Shown piece by piece: positions 15,001 through 19,468 of a stretch of DNA of 19,468 nucleotides. The notes under the pieces were generated by a model. The model made no database searches. It saw only the letters and a program-made list of their open reading frames with translations, and was not told the DNA's origin. The stretch comes from JBHELQ01 sp046262995 (GTDB taxonomy: Bacteria > Actinomycetota > Thermoleophilia > Solirubrobacterales > Thermoleophilaceae), in NCBI GenBank assembly GCA_046262995.1, contig JBHELQ010000020.1:1-19468 (forward strand). Direction: 5' to 3'. The position numbers and the translations under genes are program-made. The stretch's first letter is position 1, and every line of letters begins with the position of its first letter.

Positions 15001-16040
15001 TGCTGGCGCTCGGCGTGCCAGTGCGGCTCACCGGCCAGGACACGGAGCGCGGCACCTTCAGCCAGCGCCACCTGACGCTCCACGACGCGAAGACCGGCGA
15101 GCAATGGTGCGGGATGAAGAACCTGCGCGACGCCCACGCCCCGTTCGAGCTCCACAACAGCCCGCTGTCCGAGCAGGGCTGCCTGGGCTTCGAGTACGGC
15201 TACAGCGTGCAGGCGCCCGACACGCTCGTGCTCTGGGAAGCGCAGTTCGGAGACTTCGTGAACTCGGCGCAGGTGATCGTGGACCAGTTCATGGCGTCGG
15301 GTCTCGCCAAGTGGGGCCAGACCTCGCGCCTGACGCTGCTGCTGCCCCACGGCTACGAGGGCTCCGGCCCGGAGCACTCGAGCGCCCGGCTCGAGCGCTT
15401 CCTGCAATCGGCGGCCGAGGGCAACATCCGGGTGGCCAACGTCACCACGCCCGCCCAGTACTTCCACCTGCTGCGGCGCCAGGCACTCGTCTCGAAGCCG
15501 CGGCCGCTCGTGGTCATGACGCCGAAGAGCCTGCTGCGTCTGCCCGCGGCCGGCTCGACCGTGGAGGAGCTGGCGGAGGGCGGCTTCCAGCGGGTGATCG
15601 ACGACCCGACGCTCCCCGGCGGTCGCGAGCAGGTCACCAAACTCGTGCTCTGCTCGGGCAAGGTCTACTACGACATCGCGGGCCACGAGCAGCGGTCCGA
15701 GATCGGCCACATCGCCGTGGCGCGCGTCGAGCTGCTCTACCCCTTCCCCGAGACGGAGCTGCGGGAGCTGATGGAGAGCTACCCCAACCTCGAGCACGTC
15801 GCCTGGGTGCAGGAGGAGCCGCGCAACATGGGGGCGCGGGCATTCATGCGGCGGCGGATGGCCCAGATCCTGCCCGAGCAGCTCTCCTACGACTACGTCG
15901 GGCGCCAGCTGCGAGCGGCCTCCGGGGAGGGCTACTCGGCAGCCCACAAGCGCGAGCAGGCGCGGATCGTGCGCGTCGCGCTCGACCTGGAGCAGGACGC
16001 GCTGGACCCGGACGTGAGCGCCCAGCGCCCCAGCCTGTAG
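12051..16040 (+). CDS. kgd: Multifunctional 2-oxoglutarate dehydrogenase: lipoyl + subunit-binding + E2 + E1 in one chain
   Basis: A 1,329-residue enzyme converting 2-oxoglutarate to succinyl-CoA (E1 and E2 steps; E3 must come from elsewhere). Domains: lipoyl domain about 8-83 with lipoyl-lysine K48 in SSDKVD; Ala/Pro/Glu linker; peripheral-subunit-binding domain about 124-162 (ATPVAARIASAHGIDL, GRVTKEDVL); E2 acyltransferase about 181-407 with YDHRVIQG (H385; Gln replaces the usual Asp, as in mycobacterial KGD); linker 421-449; thiamine-diphosphate E1 about 450-1329 with MAHRGRLN (628-635), HGDAAF (737-742), NNQLGF (771-776) and GHNETDEPAYTQPRMYE. Known actinobacterial OdhA/KGD lacks the lipoyl and binding domains. 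ATG at 12051 is favoured; TTG at 12039 would add four residues inside the -10 box. Ends 11 bases from the facing SDR gene. Confidence 0.95.
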   Translation: MATRTTTAQVTMPQMGESVTEGTVLEWRKRPGDPVQEGETLLEVSSDKVDAEVPAPASGTVAKILVEADKVAPVGAVLAEIEVGDADPAATAAPPEPAESPAQPSPEPTEAPTEAAAAPGNGDGIATPVAARIASAHGIDLSAVSGSGPRGRVTKEDVLAVVEGDGLLAASATPEPGGKPLRGPAAVLARFMNESRTIPTATSFRTLPVDELDSRRRRLKAGGRKLSFTHLVAWAIVQAARDWPVMTHSYTEAEGAPRRVEPGSVSLGLAVDVERRDGTRTLLVPVLKDADRLEFEQFVERYDELVAGARDNSLPPEAYQGAGMTLTNPGGLGTVASVPRLMPGQGTIVATGAIGYPPGLSQADPAGMKELGVSKVMTMTSTYDHRVIQGAESGSFLRRIDELLQGGDGFYDRVFESLGVPERAEADGAPAPVTAAEPAPAAAQPAASVSADESLLQAVQAATSLVKAHRMHGHLAARLDPLGSEPVGDPALDPATVSLTPELMERIPASVLRVAVPGDSFADALPQLRETYCGTVAYEIEHISDHEQRVWLRQAIETGDYRRPLATDERRRLLERLSEVEALETYLHKAFLGKKQFSIEGLDMIVPMLDETIELAARAGAREVVMGMAHRGRLNVLAHTVGRPYAAILAEFEGEQTLAVDTAAPEGGTGDVKYHYGASGTYRTRADRSLTVTLSPNPSHLEYVNPVIEGRARADQTSRKGTEISHDPAAVMPVLIHGDAAFPAQGIVSETLNLQALDGYSTGGTIHLIANNQLGFTTAPEDARSTRYASDLAKGFDIPIIHVNADDVEGCVAATRLACAFRARFGRDSLIDVIGYRRFGHNETDEPAYTQPRMYELIKGHPPVRRVYAEHLVAEGVVSEDEAKRLAAEAYQRVADAHAELKESMGVPPETGEHELDRTMSPEPRTTVPADLLRSLNEQLLRVPDGFNVHRKLKPLLERRREPFEDSAGRLDWAHAEALSFASLLALGVPVRLTGQDTERGTFSQRHLTLHDAKTGEQWCGMKNLRDAHAPFELHNSPLSEQGCLGFEYGYSVQAPDTLVLWEAQFGDFVNSAQVIVDQFMASGLAKWGQTSRLTLLLPHGYEGSGPEHSSARLERFLQSAAEGNIRVANVTTPAQYFHLLRRQALVSKPRPLVVMTPKSLLRLPAAGSTVEELAEGGFQRVIDDPTLPGGREQVTKLVLCSGKVYYDIAGHEQRSEIGHIAVARVELLYPFPETELRELMESYPNLEHVAWVQEEPRNMGARAFMRRRMAQILPEQLSYDYVGRQLRAASGEGYSAAHKREQARIVRVALDLEQDALDPDVSAQRPSL

Positions 16041-16046
16041 TCCCTC

Positions 16047-16058
16047 GCGCCCTAGCGC
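16047..16058. terminator. Short inverted repeat between kgd and the SDR gene
   Basis: GCGC (16047-16050) and GCGC (16055-16058) flank CCTA, in which CTAG (16052-16055) holds the SDR stop and also an in-frame backup TAG for kgd. A 4-bp stem is weak by itself; it is listed because it repeats the pattern at two other convergent junctions. Confidence 0.22.
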
Positions 16059-16849
16059 TTCGAAGCCTGCCCCTTCGCGATCGACTCGGCCAGCTCGGCG
16101 CCGCCGAAGCGATGCTGCACCCGCGCGGACAGGGCCGGCAGGAGGTTCCCCACGATCGCCCCCACGCGGGCGGGCAGCGAGGCCACATCCAGCTCCAGGC
16201 GGCCCTCCTCGATGCCCCGCACCACCGCGCCCGCAACCCGCTCGGGCGAGACCGGCCGCAGCGGGCCGGGCGCCGTGACGCCCGTCTCGGCGAACATCCC
16301 GGCGTCCGCCACGAACCCCGGGTAGACGGCGCTGACGCCCACCCCGGTGCCGTGCAGGTCGTGACGCAGGCCGTGCGCCAGCCCCCGCAGGCCGAACTTG
16401 GTCGCCGAGTAGAGCGGACTGCGCGGGGAGGCCACCTTGCCCGACAGCGAGGAGATGAACACCAGGTGTCCCGTCCCCCGCTCGACCATCCCCGGCAGGA
16501 GCGCGCGCGCCAGCTGGACCGGAGCGCGCAGGTTCACGTCGATGGCCCGGTCGATCTCCTTCGGGCTGAAGCTCTCCAGGCGACCGCTACCGGGCAGCGC
16601 GGCGTTCGAGACCAGGACGTCCACGTTCCCCGCCCGCTCGGCCAGCCCCTGAACCTCTTCGCCGTGGGAGAGGTTGGCCGGGAGCAGCTCGGCGTCGCTC
16701 CCGAGCGCGTCCCGCAGCTGCTCCAGCGCATCCAGGCGGCGGCCGCTCAGCTTCAGCGTGGCGCCGCTGTCGTGGAGCGCACGGGCGATCGCCTGCCCGA
16801 TTCCCCCTGAGGCCCCGGTCAGGAGCACGCTGCTGCCCTGCACGCGCAT
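16052..16849 (-). CDS. Short-chain dehydrogenase/reductase (SDR)
   Basis: A 265-residue classical SDR. Cofactor motif TGASGGIG (11-18) with SGRR (35-38), whose Arg residues favour NADP(H); SNAA (81-84) replaces the usual NNAG; catalytic Ser in FISSLSGK (S134), Tyr147 and Lys151 in YSATK; then VYPGFV. The C-terminal 40 residues (LPARVGAIVGNLLPAL and onward) form an amphipathic, possibly membrane-contacting tail seen in SDRs acting on lipids. Substrate unknown. The ATG at 16849 follows a TAGCTT box by 7 bases, suggesting a leaderless transcript divergent from marR with 53 bases between, so the MarR protein could also influence this gene. Confidence 0.92.
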   Translation of the reverse strand: MRVQGSSVLLTGASGGIGQAIARALHDSGATLKLSGRRLDALEQLRDALGSDAELLPANLSHGEEVQGLAERAGNVDVLVSNAALPGSGRLESFSPKEIDRAIDVNLRAPVQLARALLPGMVERGTGHLVFISSLSGKVASPRSPLYSATKFGLRGLAHGLRHDLHGTGVGVSAVYPGFVADAGMFAETGVTAPGPLRPVSPERVAGAVVRGIEEGRLELDVASLPARVGAIVGNLLPALSARVQHRFGGAELAESIAKGQASKR

Positions 16850-16856
16850 GGGGCGG

Positions 16857-16862
16857 AAGCTA
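16857..16862 (-). promoter_or_regulatory. Candidate -10 box of the SDR gene
   Basis: On the minus strand TAGCTT (16862-16857) is followed by CCGCCCC and the ATG at 16849, a 7-base spacing that would place the transcript start on the start codon. Confidence 0.45.
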
Positions 16863-16883
16863 TCGCGGAGCAGCGTTCAGGCG

Positions 16884-16909
16884 GTTGCTAGTGTAATTAG
16901 CGGTGCTAA
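16884..16909 (+). promoter_or_regulatory. marR promoter with overlapping palindromic operator
   Basis: TTAGC (16897-16901), centre GGT, GCTAA (16905-16909) is a perfect 13-base palindrome covering the marR GTG. A second pairing, GCTA (16887-16890) with TAGC (16898-16901), and the direct repeat of GCTA 18 bases apart suggest two sites. TAGTGT (16889-16894) is the likely -10, 8 bases before the GTG. A+T-rich palindromes of this form are typical MarR targets, so autorepression is likely. Confidence 0.6.
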
Positions 16910-17346
16910 CTACATCGGCCCCAAGCACGCCCGAGCTCGCGTCCCGCCTGCGCCTGGCCATCACCAGGACGGCCCGGCGCCTGCGCCAGCGATCGGATCC
17001 CGCCCTGTCTCCGACGCAGGCGGCCGCCCTGGCGACGATCGAGCGCGCCGGCGCCATCACCCCCTCCGAGCTCGCCAGGATCGAGCGGGTTCAGCGGCCC
17101 ACGATCACTCGCGTGGCGACACGCCTGTGCCAGGCCGGGCTCGTCGAACGGCTCCCGGACGAGCGCGACGGGCGGGGCGCTCGCCTGAGACTGACAACCG
17201 AGGGCCGGCGCACCCTGCGCGCCCTGCGCGGTCGCAAGACGGCCTACCTCGCCGAGCGCCTGGAGCGCCTCGATCCGTCGGAGCGCGCCGTGCTCGCGCA
17301 GGCGAGCGAGCTGCTCGAGCGCCTGCTCGAGGAGGACTCGGAATGA
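16903..17346 (+). CDS. MarR-family transcriptional regulator
   Basis: A 147-residue winged-helix regulator. The helix-turn-helix spans about residues 36-80 (LSPTQAAALATIERAGAI, SELARIERVQRPTITRVATRL) and the beta-wing is PDERDGRGARLRLT (85-98), the hallmark DxRxxR-type wing of MarR. N- and C-terminal helices (11-30 and 105-145) form the dimer interface. It probably represses its own operon and releases on ligand binding; the palindrome at its start codon supports this. The GTG at 16903 is the only sensible start after the promoter box. It overlaps the exporter gene as ATGA, the classic regulator-plus-efflux arrangement. Confidence 0.93.
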   Translation: MLTTSAPSTPELASRLRLAITRTARRLRQRSDPALSPTQAAALATIERAGAITPSELARIERVQRPTITRVATRLCQAGLVERLPDERDGRGARLRLTTEGRRTLRALRGRKTAYLAERLERLDPSERAVLAQASELLERLLEEDSE

Positions 17347-18605
17347 GCAGCCGGATCCGCCGTCCCTTCGCCCCGCTCGCGATCCCCAACTACCGGCGCT
17401 TCTTCATCGGGCAGGTCTTTGCCCGCTGCGGGGTCTGGGTCCAGACCGTCGCGGAGATCTGGCTCGTGCTGCGCCTGACCGGAAGCGGCGTGTCGCTCGG
17501 CCTGACCACCGCGCTCCAGTTCGCCCCGATGCTGCTGTTGGGCGCCTGGGCCGGCGTGTGGGCCGACCGCATGCCGAAGCGCCGAATCCTGCTGGCGGCG
17601 CAGGCCTGGATGGTCGTCCCCGCGCTCACGCTGCTGGTGCTGACGGCGACCGGTGCCGTGGAGCTCTGGATGGTCTACGCGCTGGTCCTGGCCCGCGGCC
17701 TCGGCCACGCCGTCGACAACCCGGTCCGCCAATCGTTCGTGATGGAGGTTGTCGGCCGCGACCAGGTGGCCGCGGCCGTATCGCTGAACGCCGCCGTGGT
17801 CTCGACCGCCCGCCTGGTCGGCCCGGCCGTGGCGGGTGGGCTGATCGCCGCGTTCGGCGTCACGCCCTGCTTCGTCGTGAGCAGCGCGGCCTTCCTGGTG
17901 GCGGTCGGCGCCCTGCTCGCGATCGACCCCGCCGCCCTGCGGCGCGCCGCCCTCTCGGGCCGGCACGCCGGACAGCTCCGCGAGGGTCTGCGCCACGTGC
18001 GCTCGAATCCCGGCCTGCGGGTGCCGCTGACGGCGATGGCCGTCGTCGGCACGCTCGCCTTCAACTTCCAGGTCGTGCTCCCGCTGTTCGCTCGCTACAC
18101 CTTCCACGCCGGCGCCGGCACCTACGGCGCGCTGGCCGGGGCGATGGGCGCCGGCGCGATCGTCGGCGCGGTGGTCACGGCCGGCCGTCGGCCGACGCTC
18201 GCCGGGCTCGGTGCCCTCGCGCTCGCCTTCGGGGCGCTCATGGGCGCGATCGCCGCGGCTCCCACCCTCGGCCTGGCCCTCGCCGGGCTCGTCCTGATGG
18301 GCGCCGCCTCGGCCTCCTTCACCGCCACGACCAACGCGCTGCTTCAGCTCGCCGCCCCCACCGCGCTCCGTGGCCGCGTGATGGCGCTCTGGAGCGTCGT
18401 CTACCTCGGCTCCACGCCGATCGGCGGGCCGATCGTGGGCCTGGTGTCCGAGCACGCGGGCCCCCGCGCCGGGCTGGCCCTGGGAGCGCTCGCCACGCTC
18501 GCGACCGGCGCGGCCCTGATCCGGGCCGCGGGCAGGCAAAGGCCGCTTGCGGAAATCCCCAACCTCGGGGAACCCGCGCCCCTGCAGGAGCGCCGCGCTG
18601 CATGA
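17343..18605 (+). CDS. MFS transporter (EntS-like exporter family)
   Basis: A 420-residue major facilitator of the MFS_3 group (relatives of the enterobactin exporter EntS and of multidrug exporters). It begins with the family-typical NYRRFFIGQVFARCGVWVQTVA and WLVLRLTGSG, has motif A as GVWADRMPKRRIL (76-88), and the DNPVRQSFV signature after the fourth span. Around 10-12 hydrophobic spans are readable. The long upstream extension in the same frame is not coding; ATG at 17343 overlaps marR as ATGA. Its coupling to a MarR regulator points to induced export of a toxic or signalling compound; the compound is unknown. The end overlaps the next gene as ATGA. Confidence 0.92.
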   Translation: MSSRIRRPFAPLAIPNYRRFFIGQVFARCGVWVQTVAEIWLVLRLTGSGVSLGLTTALQFAPMLLLGAWAGVWADRMPKRRILLAAQAWMVVPALTLLVLTATGAVELWMVYALVLARGLGHAVDNPVRQSFVMEVVGRDQVAAAVSLNAAVVSTARLVGPAVAGGLIAAFGVTPCFVVSSAAFLVAVGALLAIDPAALRRAALSGRHAGQLREGLRHVRSNPGLRVPLTAMAVVGTLAFNFQVVLPLFARYTFHAGAGTYGALAGAMGAGAIVGAVVTAGRRPTLAGLGALALAFGALMGAIAAAPTLGLALAGLVLMGAASASFTATTNALLQLAAPTALRGRVMALWSVVYLGSTPIGGPIVGLVSEHAGPRAGLALGALATLATGAALIRAAGRQRPLAEIPNLGEPAPLQERRAA

Positions 18606-19051
18606 GCGCTCAGGGCGGCGAGCTGAACCGCCTCGCGGCGAGCGCCACGACCCATTGCCTGACGGGCTGCGCCCTGGGCGAGGTCCTGGGCATGGTGATC
18701 GCCACGGCGGCGGACTTCGGGGACGCGACTTCGATCGTCCTCTCGGTGCTGCTCGCCTTCCTGTTCGGCTACGGGCTCACCTCTCTGCCCCTCGTCCGGG
18801 CCGGGCTGGGGCCGCGCGGGATCGTCGCCACCGCCCTTGCCGCGGACACCATCTCGATCGCGATCATGGAGGCGATCGACAACGGCACCGTGCTCCTGGT
18901 CCCCGGCGCCCTCGACGCCGGGCTCGGGGACGGCTTGTTCTGGGCCCCGCTCCTCGGAGGCTTCGCCCTCGCCTGGCCCGTGACCTTCACGGCCAACCGG
19001 GCGTTGATCCGTCGCGGGAAGGGCCACGCGGTGGTGCACGAGCACCACTAG
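18602..19051 (+). CDS. DUF4396-type membrane protein
   Basis: A 149-residue membrane protein that matches the DUF4396 pattern: THCLTGCALGEVLGMVIA (17-34) with two Cys and a Gly-rich first span, a second span SIVLSVLLAFLFGYGLTSLPL, and the conserved ALAADTISIAIMEAIDN (78-94), then GFALAWPVTFTANRALI. It ends in a His-rich tail (HAVVHEHH). The domain occurs alone or joined to copper-related proteins, and the Cys/His content makes metal handling a possibility, not a finding. ATGA overlap with the exporter places it third in the MarR operon. Confidence 0.85.
   Translation: MSAQGGELNRLAASATTHCLTGCALGEVLGMVIATAADFGDATSIVLSVLLAFLFGYGLTSLPLVRAGLGPRGIVATALAADTISIAIMEAIDNGTVLLVPGALDAGLGDGLFWAPLLGGFALAWPVTFTANRALIRRGKGHAVVHEHH
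19031..19048 (+). terminator. Hairpin at the end of the MarR operon
   Basis: GTGGTGC (19031-19037) and GCACCAC (19042-19048) form a perfect 7-bp stem with loop ACGA, ending one base before the TAG stop of the DUF4396 gene. A weaker repeat, GCGGA/TCCGC, follows at 19059-19073. No T-run. The bases also encode the His-rich tail, so the symmetry may be coincidental. Confidence 0.35.
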
Positions 19052-19093
19052 CGACTGGGCGGATGACTTCCGCGACACTCAGAGGCTCACTCG

Positions 19094-19101
19094 AAAGGAG
19101 G
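19094..19101 (+). promoter_or_regulatory. Strong ribosome binding site of the cupin gene
   Basis: AAAGGAGG, nearly full complementarity to the 16S rRNA 3' end, with a 5-base spacer to the ATG at 19107; it fixes the start and suggests high translation. Confidence 0.75.
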
Positions 19102-19106
19102 CGGCG

Positions 19107-19468
19107 ATGGCGGCGAAGGTCATAGGACCGCAGGACGGCAAGACCGGGTTCCTGGGAAGCATCGGGGTCCGGTTCATGATTGACGGCGAGGAAGCGGGCG
19201 GCGGTTTCTCACTCGTCGAGCACCCGATGCCGCCGCGCGCGCTGGCGGCGCCGCTCCACCGCCACAGCCGCGAGGACGAGTACAGCTACGTCCTCAAGGG
19301 CAAGTGCGGCGCACTCCTCGGCGACGAGGTTCTGGTGGGTGAGGCCGGAGACCTGATCTTCAAGCCCCGCAACCAGTGGCACACCTTCTGGAACGCCGGC
19401 GACGAGCCGGCCTCGATCCTCGAGATCATCTCCCCGGCCGGCTTCGAGCGCTTCTTCGACGAGCTCGT
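19107..19468 (+). CDS. Cupin-domain protein (3' end outside the window)
   Basis: The first 120 residues of a single-domain cupin, truncated by the window edge. Cupin motif 1 is complete: HRHSREDEYSYVLKG with H51, H53 and E58; motif 2 is GDLIFKPRNQWHTFWN with G81, P87, H92 and N96. All four metal ligands (His, His, Glu, His) are present, so a metal-bound beta-barrel is expected, either a small dioxygenase/isomerase or a ligand-binding protein. The closing SPAGFERFFDEL is common to a quercetinase-like/uncharacterised subgroup. It is 55 bases after the MarR operon and has its own strong ribosome site, so it may be separately transcribed. Confidence 0.88.
   Translation, partial: MAAKVIGPQDGKTGFLGSIGVRFMIDGEEAGGGFSLVEHPMPPRALAAPLHRHSREDEYSYVLKGKCGALLGDEVLVGEAGDLIFKPRNQWHTFWNAGDEPASILEIISPAGFERFFDEL

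Noticed and set aside
12363..15947. A 1,194-codon open frame antisense to kgd
   Set aside because: It is a G+C-driven shadow of the kgd gene: no domain is recognisable, it is rich in Arg/Gly/Leu/His, and the plus-strand gene has continuous homology throughout.
16057..16066. Palindrome GCTTCGAAGC at the end of the SDR gene
   Set aside because: Only three base pairs could form with a four-base loop, and it encodes the last SDR codons; not enough to call a terminator.
17244..18539. A 431-codon minus-strand frame across marR and the MFS gene
   Set aside because: Composition is dominated by Gly, Arg, Glu and His and lacks the hydrophobic pattern or motifs of a real protein; antisense shadow.

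Overview
The window is a dense, roughly 70% G+C stretch of chromosome with many GTG starts, ATGA/GTGA gene overlaps and no stretch of 300 bases without a gene. A 2-oxoglutarate dehydrogenase with E2 and E1 fused in one chain, frequent GTG starts and start codons sitting just behind TANNNT boxes point to an actinobacterium. I lean toward a deep lineage such as Thermoleophilia (Solirubrobacter-like), but that placement is inference. I found no mobile element, CRISPR array, tRNA or rRNA.

Layout. (a) 44-1734 (+): an aminoglycoside-phosphotransferase-fold kinase of the ACAD10/11 type, coupled by a GTGA overlap to a HAD hydrolase. (b) 1731-6269 (-): one tight six-gene unit read leftward: quinone oxidoreductase, DEAD-box RNA helicase, cyclophilin, small thioredoxin-fold protein, CxxC redoxin, EamA transporter. 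(c) 6335-7157 (+): two small membrane proteins and a PRC-barrel-like protein, divergent from (b). (d) 7220-8617 (+): citrate synthase, overlapping tail-to-tail with a DoxX membrane protein (8586-9107, -). (e) 9178-9803 (+): two small coupled unknown genes, then methylenetetrahydrofolate reductase (9822-10718). (f) 10728-11723 (-): MBL-fold hydrolase, divergent from a 62-residue FlgM-like ORF. (g) 12051-16040 (+): the centrepiece, a 1,329-residue 2-oxoglutarate dehydrogenase carrying its own lipoyl domain and subunit-binding domain, an E2 transferase domain and a complete E1. (h) 16052-16849 (-): short-chain dehydrogenase, divergent from a MarR regulator - MFS exporter - DUF4396 operon (16903-19051), with a palindromic operator on the marR start. 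(i) 19107-end: a cupin protein cut by the window edge.

How it fits together: mostly core metabolism (TCA cycle steps at citrate synthase and 2-oxoglutarate dehydrogenase, C1 folate metabolism, thiol/redox and RNA maintenance), plus a self-regulated efflux cassette. Two whole-window patterns stand out. Most first genes of transcription units have a TANNNT box ending about 7-11 bases before the start codon, which suggests leaderless or near-leaderless mRNAs. All four convergent gene pairs have 11 bases or fewer between them, or overlap, and inverted repeats sit on or next to the stop codons.
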